Below, piece by piece: positions 13,186-20,140 of a stretch of 23,206 bases of DNA. The stretch's first letter is position 1, and each line of letters starts with the position of its first letter. Origin of the DNA: a virus. The notes under the pieces were generated by a model. That model saw only the letters and a program-made list of their open reading frames with translations. It was not told the DNA's origin and did not search any database. The stretch lies in IMG/VR virus record IMGVR_UViG_3300025102_000304, positions 1 to 23,206 of that record; one strand, given 5' to 3'. Both the position numbers and the translations under genes were made by a program.

Positions 13186-13566
13186 ATGGAACTCGGTACA
13201 TTTTTAGTCAACGTATATAAGCGTGCGGTTGATAATATGGTATCTGATTATACCAAGGCAAGTCCTATTACTAATAATCAAGTGTACTATTTAGAAAAAA
13301 CTATTATTAGTACATTCTTTAAATCAGAAATTAATGCTAATGATGAGTATATCACTAAGATGTTACGCCGGTTAAAATTGATACGGTTAACACTTCAGAC
13401 AGATTCACTAAAATTAGGATTTGAAACTGTGTATCTTAAACACTTTATTAATTTATGTGATGAGTATATTAAGACTGAAAAACGAGTTTTACCAATGGGA
13501 GTATTAAAAATACTTAACATTATTTACAAAAGAAAAGGGGATATATTAGATATTTATAGAAAATAG
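13186..13566 (+). CDS. Hypothetical all-helical protein, 126 aa
   Basis: Unknown function. The sequence reads as a bundle of helices: GTFLVNVYKRAVDNMVSDY, NNQVYYLEKTIISTFF, DEYITKMLRRLKLIRLTLQTD, LKHFINLCDEYI, VLKILNIIYKRKGDIL. It is basic, with no membrane segment long enough to span a bilayer. Such helical proteins in phage early clusters often bind host proteins, but nothing here points to a partner. It sits 4 nt after the previous stop. Confidence 0.7.
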   Translation: MELGTFLVNVYKRAVDNMVSDYTKASPITNNQVYYLEKTIISTFFKSEINANDEYITKMLRRLKLIRLTLQTDSLKLGFETVYLKHFINLCDEYIKTEKRVLPMGVLKILNIIYKRKGDILDIYRK

Positions 13567-13575
13567 ATGTAGACT

Positions 13576-13767
13576 ATGAGTATAAAAGAACCATTTATAA
13601 GTGATATCATTAAAATATTATCTGATGATGCAGATTATGAATCACAATTACAATCTTTAAAACTGTACATATTGGAAAATAAAGATTATTTTAAACAATT
13701 TATTAATGGTGCTGATGTAACTTGGTTAACTAAAGTTATTTATAGTCTAATTAAAAACAAACATTAA
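13576..13767 (+). CDS. Hypothetical small helical protein, 63 aa
   Basis: Unknown function. The product is helical throughout: EPFISDIIKILSDDADYESQLQ is the first part and KVIYSLIKNKH the last. It is near neutral in charge. It starts 9 nt after the previous stop and ends 2 nt before the next start, so the three genes around it are probably translated together. Confidence 0.6.
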   Translation: MSIKEPFISDIIKILSDDADYESQLQSLKLYILENKDYFKQFINGADVTWLTKVIYSLIKNKH

Positions 13768-13769
13768 GT

Positions 13770-14138
13770 ATGAGTATGGTTGATAATGATTTTTGGGATA
13801 AAGATGAATTTGAATTTTTTAATCAATTAGATGATAGCTCTAAACTGTTGTATATATACGACTTAATGATATCTGATTTTGATGATGAATTCATGTGGGG
13901 TGATGGTTTACAATCCGAAATATGGGATGAGATGGATTATGAAGTTGCTAACCAAGATACTTCATTATTTAAGCGTATTAAGATAACGGCTGAAACTTTA
14001 GATGATATTAAGGACATAGTAGATATGATGATGATGAATGGTTTAATTGTGACTGATAGTAATCTGAATATCACAACTGAAAATGTAGAAATGACATACA
14101 CTCTACTATCTAAATCAAATCCAATATGTGTAAACTAA
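13770..14138 (+). CDS. Hypothetical acidic protein, 122 aa
   Basis: Unknown function. It is strongly acidic in its first half (NDFWDKDEFEFFNQLDDSS, then DFDDEFMWGDG). The second half may be a small helical/winged domain (IKITAETLDDIKDIVDMMMMNG, then LIVTDSNLNITTENVEM). Acidic phage proteins of this size can mimic DNA or bind host factors; that is only a possibility. It is the last gene of the small-gene run and is followed by a hairpin. Confidence 0.7.
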   Translation: MSMVDNDFWDKDEFEFFNQLDDSSKLLYIYDLMISDFDDEFMWGDGLQSEIWDEMDYEVANQDTSLFKRIKITAETLDDIKDIVDMMMMNGLIVTDSNLNITTENVEMTYTLLSKSNPICVN

Positions 14139-14142
14139 CAAT

Positions 14143-14171
14143 ATGTCATCTATGATATGACATTTTGTCAT
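14143..14171 (+). terminator. Likely terminator or overlapping hairpins with TGTCAT repeats
   Basis: ATGTCAT (14143-14149) pairs with ATGACAT (14157-14163), followed by TTTTG. The second arm can instead pair with TGTCAT at 14166-14171 through a 3-nt loop, so two hairpins compete. This could be a terminator, or an operator before the Hsp20 gene. Confidence 0.5.
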
Positions 14172-14242
14172 ATATTTTGGGTTGGTATACTAATTGATTA
14201 ATAGTAAGTATAAATTATTTTAAAACTAAAAAAGAGTATATT

Positions 14243-14590
14243 ATGCTATTAACAAGAACGTACAACAACGATTTTTTAAATGATGTATTTGATACATTTT
14301 TAAACTTACCAAAAGAATTCTCAAATGATTATCAGATTGATGGTGATACCATAAAGATGGAATATGAAGTACCAGGTTTATGTAAAAAAGATTTTACCAT
14401 TACAGCCGATGGTTCTGTTTTAACAATCGATGGTAAATCAGATAACAGAACCTTTAGTAAAAAATTTAGAGTTAATAAAGATTTCGATATATCTAAAACT
14501 GAAGCTACTGTTAAAAATGGTGTATTGAATTTAACTATTCCAAAATTTGAAGAAAAGAAACGTAAGGTTATTGAAATTAATGTTAAGTGA
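14243..14590 (+). CDS. Small heat shock protein, Hsp20/alpha-crystallin family
   Basis: An ATP-independent holdase that keeps unfolded proteins soluble. The N-terminal arm is short (1-35, LNDVFDTFLNLPKEF). The alpha-crystallin domain follows, with IKMEYEVPGLCKKDFTITADGSVLTIDGK strands and the conserved KNGVLNLTIPK signature near residues 92-102. The C terminus has the I-x-I motif (IEINVK) used for oligomer contacts. The length of 115 aa is at the short end for the family. Hsp20 genes are frequent in T4-like cyanophages. The promoter is unclear: TATAAATT lies about 30 nt upstream and could be late-type. A small ORF overlaps its stop. Confidence 0.93.
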   Translation: MLLTRTYNNDFLNDVFDTFLNLPKEFSNDYQIDGDTIKMEYEVPGLCKKDFTITADGSVLTIDGKSDNRTFSKKFRVNKDFDISKTEATVKNGVLNLTIPKFEEKKRKVIEINVK

Positions 14591-14769
14591 TGTTTAATAA
14601 AGAAGTTATAGAATCAGGTAATAAGTTATATTTAGTCATTAGAAAGATTCATATGCAACACAATCCAATAGTTAATAATTGGAAAGAACATCTAAGAGCA
14701 GATAGAGTCTTTAAGAGAGAACCTTACTTTTATTTTGTAAAAGACATTATAGATTTAGAACCTAATTAA
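14590..14769 (+). CDS. Hypothetical basic protein, 59 aa
   Basis: Unknown function. It is basic and rich in aromatic residues: FNKEVIESGNKLYLVIRKI, HMQHNPIVNNWKEHLRADR, then YFYFVKDIIDLEP. The ATG at 14590 overlaps the Hsp20 stop as TGATG, so I prefer it to the GTG one codon earlier. It is probably translated by coupling with Hsp20. It is followed at once by the TTAACA boxes and terminator at 14772-14818. Confidence 0.6.
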   Translation: MFNKEVIESGNKLYLVIRKIHMQHNPIVNNWKEHLRADRVFKREPYFYFVKDIIDLEPN

Positions 14770-14771
14770 TT

Positions 14772-14828
14772 TTAACAATATCTTAACATAAGGAGGCTTG
14801 GAAAAGTCTCCTTTTTTTATTATCTTTA
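14772..14828 (+). promoter_or_regulatory. Promoter with two TTAACA boxes, overlapping a terminator (uvsE)
   Basis: TTAACA at 14772-14777 and 14783-14788 (11 bp apart), TTG at 14798-14800, 20 nt, TATCTTTA at 14821-14828. The -33 TTG lies in the stem and loop of the terminator at 14790-14818. Confidence 0.7.
14790..14818 (+). terminator. Intrinsic terminator between the Hsp20 unit and uvsE
   Basis: AAGGAGGCTT (14790-14799) pairs with AAGTCTCCTT (14804-14813) with one G-T wobble, closed by a GGAA tetraloop and followed by T to 14818. Confidence 0.88.
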
Positions 14829-14861
14829 CTATATAAAGAATATATAACTAAACATATTAAT

Positions 14862-15776
14862 ATGACGAATTTAGGATACGCATGTATTAACATGACGTTG
14901 GGTAAACAAAAACCCAAAATTACCACCAATCGTAGTATGATTAAACGAACCTTTTTAGAAAGAGGTATTTCATATGCGTCTGAGTTAGGTATACAAAATG
15001 TTAGAGATTTGATAGAGATTATCAAATGGAATCATCAGAATGATATTAACTTTTTTAGGATATCATCTAATATGTTTCCTTGGGCATCTGAGTACAAATT
15101 ATCAGATATGCCACATTACCATCGTATCAGGAATTTATTGATTGGTGCAGGTAACTTAGCTAAGAAGTATAATCAACGTATAACGGCTCATCCTGGTCCG
15201 TTTAATGTATTGGTATCGCCTAATGAAAAAGTTGTTCAGAATACGATTACAGACCTTTCTATACATGGTGAGGTCTTTGATATGATGGGGTTATCACGTA
15301 CACCTTATAACAAATTAAATATTCATTGTAATGGTGTCTATGGTGATAAAAAATCTGCAATGGATAGATTCTGTAAAAACTTTGAAAGACTTCCACATTC
15401 AGTACAATCTCGTCTTACTGTAGAGAATGATGATAAGGCATCTATGTACTCTGTAAAAGATTTGATGTACATACATGAACGAATTGGTATACCTATCGTA
15501 TTTGATTACCACCATCACAAATTCAATACAGGTGGGTTATCTGAAAAAGATGCATTAGAGTTAGCTATGACAACATGGCCTGAAGATATTACACCAGTAG
15601 TGCATTATTCAGAATCTAAATCTTTACATGAGAACAATTCTAAGATTAAGCCACAAGCACATTCAGATTTTATATCTGATACTATTAAGACTTATGGTAA
15701 CAATGTAGATGTAATGGTTGAATCTAAAATGAAGGAATTATCCATTTTACAATACAGACAAACCATCTTGGTATAG
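14862..15776 (+). CDS. uvsE: UV DNA damage endonuclease (UvsE/UVDE)
   Basis: The enzyme nicks DNA immediately 5' of UV photoproducts to start repair. The family pattern is clear across a TIM barrel of normal length (304 aa): NLGYACINMTL at the N terminus, FFRISSNMFPWAS near residues 67-80, ITAHPGPFNVL near 108-118, LTVENDD near 186-192, PIVFDYHHHKF near 209-220, and VVHYSESK near 247-254. These His, Glu and Asp residues are those expected to bind the metal cluster. In a marine phage it would protect packaged or replicating DNA from sunlight damage. The gene has its own TTAACA-type promoter just after a terminator, so it forms a separate unit. Confidence 0.93.
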   Translation: MTNLGYACINMTLGKQKPKITTNRSMIKRTFLERGISYASELGIQNVRDLIEIIKWNHQNDINFFRISSNMFPWASEYKLSDMPHYHRIRNLLIGAGNLAKKYNQRITAHPGPFNVLVSPNEKVVQNTITDLSIHGEVFDMMGLSRTPYNKLNIHCNGVYGDKKSAMDRFCKNFERLPHSVQSRLTVENDDKASMYSVKDLMYIHERIGIPIVFDYHHHKFNTGGLSEKDALELAMTTWPEDITPVVHYSESKSLHENNSKIKPQAHSDFISDTIKTYGNNVDVMVESKMKELSILQYRQTILV

Positions 15777-15884
15777 AATCTCCTTTAGGCTTGTTATATT
15801 ATATTTATTTTATATTATTATTTTAATACTTATTATTAATGGGATTATTATTCCATTATACCTAATTTAATAAAAATTATTTAG

Positions 15885-15892
15885 TATAAATA
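15885..15892 (+). promoter_or_regulatory. Possible T4-type late promoter (TATAAATA)
   Basis: An exact TATAAATA lies about 40 nt upstream of the membrane-protein gene in a 155-nt gap. The window encodes a gp55-like late sigma factor, which recognises this box in T4. In DNA this AT-rich several copies are expected by chance, so support is limited. The gap also has a weak hairpin (TAATGG at 15837, CCATTA at 15853). Confidence 0.35.
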
Positions 15893-15931
15893 CAATTTTA
15901 ATATTTAATAAAACTAATAATTCACAAAAAA

Positions 15932-16921
15932 ATGAATAAAATATTTAATAGCCATAATATTTTTGTGGTATTGATGGTCAGTAGTACACTATTATTAGCA
16001 GGTTCAGCCGCATATTATTCTGTGTTTGGATTAAGTTCTTTGTTTGCTGGTGCTAGATTTGAAGTAGTCATTTTAGCAGGTGGTTTGGAATTTTCAAAAC
16101 TAATAGTGGCTTCATATCTACATAATCATTGGAAAATTGCAGGTTGGATGAAATACTATCTATGTATTGCTGTTTTTATCCTAATGGTAATTACATCAGT
16201 AGGTATATACGGATTTCTAACTTCTGCATATCAAAAAACATCTGATGAATTGATGATTACAGATAAGAAAATATCAGTAATAGAATTAAAGAAAGATAGA
16301 TTCCAAACTCAGTTAGATGGGGTTGTGGTTGAAAAGGAACAACTAAACACATCCATTTTAGAATTATCTAAGGGATTATCTAACAATGTTATTCAGTACA
16401 AAGATAAAGAGACTGGTCAGATTATAACAACTACATCATCATCAACTCGTAGAGCTTTACAAAAACAATTGGGTGATAATAAAGAGATATTAAATAAAGT
16501 ATCACAAAAAGTAGAATCACTAACCGATTCTATAACTAAGTTAGATTTTCAAATATTAGATATTCAATCAAACAATGAGGCCGCAGCAGAGATAGGCCCA
16601 CTACGATATCTATCAAAACTTACAGGCAAATCAATGGATGTTATTGTTAATTGGTTTACATTATTAATAGTATTTGTATTTGACCCATTGGCCATAGCTA
16701 TGGTTATTGCATTAAACAAACTTACATCATTCGGTAAAACAGATAAGGTTGTACAACCGATACCATTTGAAATAGTTAATCCTACAAAAAAGACTGAACC
16801 TATTGATGATACTAAAGATGAAAAACCTAAACCCAAACCAAAACAACCAGATATAAATTTGTATAATGAACCACAGAAAGGTGGGTATAGTGATGGTGAT
16901 AATGCAAATATGGGTAAATAA
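15932..16921 (+). CDS. Membrane protein with central coiled coil, 329 aa
   Basis: I do not recognise a named family. Hydrophobic segments lie at about residues 10-30, 43-63 and 75-97. A long charged coiled coil follows (about 102-215, e.g. ITDKKISVIELKKDRFQTQL). One further membrane segment is near 238-262 (NWFTLLIVFVFDPLAIAMVIAL). The C-terminal tail of about 65 residues is Pro/Lys-rich (EKPKPKPKQPD) and likely disordered. This suggests an inner-membrane protein with a coiled-coil domain on one side and a cytoplasmic tail. Similar architectures occur in phage proteins of unknown role, possibly superinfection exclusion or envelope remodelling. It is preceded by the longest gap in this part of the window. 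Confidence 0.75.
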   Translation: MNKIFNSHNIFVVLMVSSTLLLAGSAAYYSVFGLSSLFAGARFEVVILAGGLEFSKLIVASYLHNHWKIAGWMKYYLCIAVFILMVITSVGIYGFLTSAYQKTSDELMITDKKISVIELKKDRFQTQLDGVVVEKEQLNTSILELSKGLSNNVIQYKDKETGQIITTTSSSTRRALQKQLGDNKEILNKVSQKVESLTDSITKLDFQILDIQSNNEAAAEIGPLRYLSKLTGKSMDVIVNWFTLLIVFVFDPLAIAMVIALNKLTSFGKTDKVVQPIPFEIVNPTKKTEPIDDTKDEKPKPKPKQPDINLYNEPQKGGYSDGDNANMGK

Positions 16922-16923
16922 AT

Positions 16924-16954
16924 TTGGAATATTGGAATATTTTTTGTATATTTA
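16924..16954 (+). promoter_or_regulatory. Promoter for the ClpP-GroES unit
   Basis: TTG at 16924-16926, 20 nt, TATATTTA at 16947-16954. No TTAACA boxes are present, in contrast to the tmRNA promoter. Confidence 0.65.
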
Positions 16955-16979
16955 ATAAAATTAATTTAAATAACAATAT

Positions 16980-17612
16980 ATGAGTTTGTATAATGATAAC
17001 CGTACATCCACAACTGAATCGGATGTAAACTATACATCGACATCAAAGCAAGAACGTGATAGGTATTTTCAAGAATTTAGAGAATTTGACTATGGTATTG
17101 ATATTAGTGATAATGTTATACTAATACAAGATGATATTCAAACAGGTTTACTATTTGATGTTATATCAAAAGTTAGATTACTCAAAAAGATTAATTCAGA
17201 TTTAAAGTCTGTAACAATATTATTAAATTCAGGCGGTGGTGATGTTGTTGAAACTTTAGGATTAATAGATTACATTCGTTCATTAGATAGAGATGGTATA
17301 AAAACAAATATAGTATGTAGAGGTATGGCTATGTCGGCTGCAGCATTATTGTTAGCATCTGGCACTGGTCTAAGGGCGGCATCTAAACATTCAAAAATAA
17401 TGGTACATCAATTATCATCATTTACGGCTGGTAAGTTATCTGATATAAAATCCAATGCTAGATTCGCTGAACAACTTGAAGAAGATTGTAATCAGATAAT
17501 GGAAGATTGTACTAACAAAGATAAAACTTGGTGGAAAAACACCCAACAAAATGATTATTTTTTAACATCAGAAAAAGCATTAGAATTAGGTATAATAGAT
17601 AAAATAATTTAA
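16980..17612 (+). CDS. clpP: ClpP-like serine protease
   Basis: A 210-aa ClpP-fold protein. ILLNSGGGDVVETLGLIDYI (about 81-100) is the substrate-binding glycine-rich segment. Ser119 lies in GMAMSAAALLLASG, in the place of the catalytic serine, and His143 in KIMVHQ is the catalytic histidine. The C-terminal part TWWKNTQQNDYFLTSEKALELGIIDKI aligns with the region that holds the catalytic Asp. The expected Asp is not clearly present: Asn187 or Thr188 falls nearby and Asp192 is slightly displaced, so activity needs care. It could be a general protease used with host ClpX/ClpA, or a head-maturation protease. Its place next to groES, far from head genes, favours protein quality control. The first 25 residues are polar and probably a propeptide or flexible end. 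Confidence 0.88.
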   Translation: MSLYNDNRTSTTESDVNYTSTSKQERDRYFQEFREFDYGIDISDNVILIQDDIQTGLLFDVISKVRLLKKINSDLKSVTILLNSGGGDVVETLGLIDYIRSLDRDGIKTNIVCRGMAMSAAALLLASGTGLRAASKHSKIMVHQLSSFTAGKLSDIKSNARFAEQLEEDCNQIMEDCTNKDKTWWKNTQQNDYFLTSEKALELGIIDKII

Positions 17613-17615
17613 GTT

Positions 17616-17912
17616 ATGGAAATGAATTACAAACCGTTAGGTGATAGAGTTGTTGTTGAGATAATTAAACGACATGACGAAAAAACAAAAGGTGGTTTAT
17701 ATAAACCAGCTGGTTCTGAAACAACAATGTTAGGTACAGTCATTGCAGTAGGTGATGGGTTATTTACACATACAGGTGATAAAATCCCAATGACAGTACA
17801 AATTGGTGATACAGTATTATTGGATGGTACTGGTTTTAAACATAAGAATGGTGGTAAAACATACCACATATTCAGAGAGAGTGAATTATTATCCATATTA
17901 AATGAGGTGTAA
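17616..17912 (+). CDS. groES: GroES-like co-chaperonin
   Basis: A 98-aa co-chaperonin that would cap the host GroEL ring. YKPLGDRVVVEII at the N terminus is the family start. The mobile loop KTKGGLYKPAG (about 24-34) binds GroEL; the normal GGIVLP is changed to GGLYKP. VIAVGDG near 43-49, IGDTVLLDGTG and the C-terminal ESELLSIL complete the barrel. T4 gp31 has the same role in folding the major head protein, although it differs strongly in sequence; this copy is much closer to cellular GroES. The gene starts 3 nt after the ClpP-like gene and shares its promoter. The altered mobile loop may tune GroEL affinity to phage proteins. Confidence 0.93.
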   Translation: MEMNYKPLGDRVVVEIIKRHDEKTKGGLYKPAGSETTMLGTVIAVGDGLFTHTGDKIPMTVQIGDTVLLDGTGFKHKNGGKTYHIFRESELLSILNEV

Positions 17913-17915
17913 TTC

Positions 17916-17971
17916 ATTGATATTCAATCAGTTACGCCGTTCACTATCATCACAACACATTGATAATCAAT
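17916..17971 (+). promoter_or_regulatory. Two AT-rich palindromes upstream of the HD gene
   Basis: ATTGATATTCAAT (17916-17928) and ATTGATAATCAAT (17959-17971) are near-identical palindromes with centres 43 bp apart, about four helical turns. They lie in the 83-nt gap between groES and the HD gene and could bind a dimeric repressor. Confidence 0.45.
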
Positions 17972-17995
17972 AAGTTAACAATTAAAAATTAAACT

Positions 17996-18772
17996 ATGGT
18001 ACACATTTTAGATGAAAATAAAATCCAAGAAAACTACAATAAGTTTAGAAAACTAATCAACCAAACTTTTAATGGTGATAGATTGGAATCCTTAAACAAT
18101 ATGTACGACCATATTGAGGATAGAATTATTCTAACACCAGCGTCATCAACAGAACATTTTCATAATGCGTTTGCGGGTGGGTACATCGACCACATACTTA
18201 GGGTTACTAGAAATGCAGTAAAAGTATATGACTTATATACTGAATTGGGAATTGGTGATGGTGGTTATGATAAAGAAACTGTAATATTTACAGCACTACA
18301 TCACGACTTAGGAAAAGTTGGTAACGCTGATGAGAGTTGGTATATTCCAAACGATTCACAATGGCATATTGAGAATCAAGGTAAAATTTATAAAACTAAT
18401 CCATCAATGCATTGGATGAATCTAAATGATAGAACCTTTTGGTTGTTAAATCATTTTGGAATAAAAATATCAGAGGTTGAATATTTAGGTATTAAACTAA
18501 CTGATGGGTTGTATGATGAATCTAATAAAGAATACTATATTTCATACAATAAAGATAACTCATTAAAGACTGGATTACCTTTTATCATGCATCAAGCTGA
18601 TATTATGGCCGCAAGATATGAGAATGAAAGATGGTTAAAACTTAAACAAAATAAAATTACAAATAAAAATGTAGGTGGTAGACCATCTAAAAAACAAAAA
18701 TTAAAAGAAGTAAAAATGCCAGAGAAGATTGATTTCAAATCTATATTTGGTGATACTAATGTTAAAAGTTAA
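17996..18772 (+). CDS. HD-domain phosphohydrolase
   Basis: A metal-dependent phosphohydrolase of the HD superfamily. The metal site is visible: His66 in GYIDHILRV, the HD pair His103-Asp104 in ALHHDLGKVG, and an Asp in MHQADIMAARYE near residue 197. A helical stretch between them (HWMNLNDRTFWLLNHFGI) carries further His residues that may bind a second metal or the substrate. Phage HD proteins can cleave nucleotides or cyclic-nucleotide signals, so it may act on dNTPs or on host alarm molecules. The substrate cannot be read from sequence. The C-terminal 45 residues are lysine-rich and likely disordered. Two palindromes precede the gene. The HD assignment is firm. Confidence 0.85.
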   Translation: MVHILDENKIQENYNKFRKLINQTFNGDRLESLNNMYDHIEDRIILTPASSTEHFHNAFAGGYIDHILRVTRNAVKVYDLYTELGIGDGGYDKETVIFTALHHDLGKVGNADESWYIPNDSQWHIENQGKIYKTNPSMHWMNLNDRTFWLLNHFGIKISEVEYLGIKLTDGLYDESNKEYYISYNKDNSLKTGLPFIMHQADIMAARYENERWLKLKQNKITNKNVGGRPSKKQKLKEVKMPEKIDFKSIFGDTNVKS

Positions 18773-18782
18773 ACTGTGCAAT

Positions 18783-19082
18783 ATGATTATCACCACATCA
18801 TTTCTTATTATATCCATACTTACAATCATAACTCAAGTGTTTGTAATACGTAATTTATTAATCAAATATGAAATTATGGAAGATGAATTACAAAATACAG
18901 ATGAATTTTTTTCTGACTTATATGAGAGTTTAAAGTTAGGATATGACAGAATGAAAAAAATAGACCGATTGGGTTCATTTGAATCTGATGATGAATCAGG
19001 TTATATATTTGAACAGATAAAAAATTCAATGGAATTATTGAATAGTAAATTAGATTTAGATGCCACGCAAGAGAAAGAATAA
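18783..19082 (+). CDS. Small membrane-anchored protein, 99 aa
   Basis: A single N-terminal membrane segment (about residues 3-25, TTSFLIISILTIITQVFVI) is followed by a charged, probably coiled-coil cytoplasmic or periplasmic part (KYEIMEDELQNTDEFFSDLYESLKLGYD, then FEQIKNSMELLNSKLDLD). I chose the ATG at 18783. An open frame extends upstream to 18729, but that part lies inside the HD gene and would add a second hydrophobic stretch that looks accidental. The 3' end overlaps the gp55-like gene by 23 nt. Role unknown; a small spanin-like or exclusion protein is possible. Confidence 0.65.
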   Translation: MIITTSFLIISILTIITQVFVIRNLLIKYEIMEDELQNTDEFFSDLYESLKLGYDRMKKIDRLGSFESDDESGYIFEQIKNSMELLNSKLDLDATQEKE

Positions 19083-19776
19083 AAGGTATTTCACAAAAAT
19101 AACAGAGATAGCTATAAACGCTTATAATAATTGTGAAGACCAAAGATTAAAAAATAAAATCTATAACAGATTTATACATTACCCATTTAATAAGTTAGCT
19201 GAGAATGTAATTCATACATACAAAACATACTACTTTGATGTACCATATGAGGATGTAAAAGCAAGTGTTGTTGCTTTCTTGAATGAAAAGATACATAAGT
19301 TTAATGGTGATAATGGTAGAGCATTCTCATATTTTACAGTTGTAGCTAGAAACTATCTTTTCAATGAAAATAATGCAAATTATGCCCGAATGAAAGCTAG
19401 AGATGATATATCAAAAATTGATACATCACGTAATATTACAAATGAGGTTGTGGCGCATAACAATAGAGAATCAAAATGTGATTTTATAGACCAGTATGTT
19501 GAATATATCGATATCCATTTGTTTGATTTATTTCTAAAGGATAGGGATAGAGCCATAGCTGATAGTATAAATGAGTTATTTAGAACTCGTAATGATTTGT
19601 ATTCATACAATAAGAAAGCTCTTTACATACTTATTAGAGAGAGAACAGGAGTTCATACACAGTATATAACAAAAGTTGTTAGTAGATTAAAACGTATATA
19701 TGCTGAATTACTAATTGAGTATAATAAAGATGGATATTTATCCAATAGTTATAAGTTGAAGGAATTTAATGAATAA
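19060..19776 (+). CDS. 55: Late-transcription sigma factor, T4 gp55-like
   Basis: A 238-aa protein that should direct host RNA polymerase to late promoters. The central region matches the sigma region 2 fold of gp55-type proteins: NKLAENVIHTYK, YEDVKASVVAFLNEKIHKF, and GRAFSYFTVVARNYLFNENN, the last being the DNA-melting and -10-contact helix typical of the family. The N terminus is basic (MPRKRKNKRYF). The C terminus (IYAELLIEYNKDGYL onward) would hold contacts to the sliding clamp in T4, but I see no clear clamp motif. It overlaps the previous gene by 23 nt and the next by 8 nt. Its place at the head of the baseplate genes fits a late-gene activator. Confidence 0.85.
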   Translation: MPRKRKNKRYFTKITEIAINAYNNCEDQRLKNKIYNRFIHYPFNKLAENVIHTYKTYYFDVPYEDVKASVVAFLNEKIHKFNGDNGRAFSYFTVVARNYLFNENNANYARMKARDDISKIDTSRNITNEVVAHNNRESKCDFIDQYVEYIDIHLFDLFLKDRDRAIADSINELFRTRNDLYSYNKKALYILIRERTGVHTQYITKVVSRLKRIYAELLIEYNKDGYLSNSYKLKEFNE

Positions 19777-20140
19777 GGATACAGAACTTTTTAAGGGTAA
19801 GTCATTCGCTGATATCATGTCAGATATCTACACGAATTCAAAAAAGAAAGATAGACAACTCAAATTACTAATAGCTCAATTAGAACCATTGGTAAAGGAT
19901 ATAAATGATGCAACTGTGGTTGTACCTTTGATAAAAGAGTACATGGAAGTATCGGTTAGGAACGATGAACAGATAGTTAAGTTAGCGGCCATAATTCAAC
20001 GAATGATGAAAGATGTAAATTCTGATGATTCTGATGGTGGGCTTGGATTAACTGATGAGGAAAAAAGACAACTACTACAGAACGCAAAAGATATTGATGA
20101 TAAGATTGATTCATTAAAAAATGATGGAGATGGTGAATGA
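19769..20140 (+). CDS. Hypothetical acidic protein downstream of gp55 (gp33-like role possible)
   Basis: A 123-aa helical protein with an acidic C terminus: the middle has LKLLIAQLEPLVKDINDATVV, and the end is EEKRQLLQNAKDIDDKIDSL followed by NDGDGE. No domain is recognised with confidence. In T4 the late co-activator gp33 (112 aa) is small, helical and acidic and works with gp55. The size, charge and direct coupling to the gp55-like gene (8-nt overlap) make that a reasonable guess. No sequence motif supports it directly. A structural role as a helper for the following baseplate gene is the main alternative. Confidence 0.7.
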   Translation: MNKDTELFKGKSFADIMSDIYTNSKKKDRQLKLLIAQLEPLVKDINDATVVVPLIKEYMEVSVRNDEQIVKLAAIIQRMMKDVNSDDSDGGLGLTDEEKRQLLQNAKDIDDKIDSLKNDGDGE

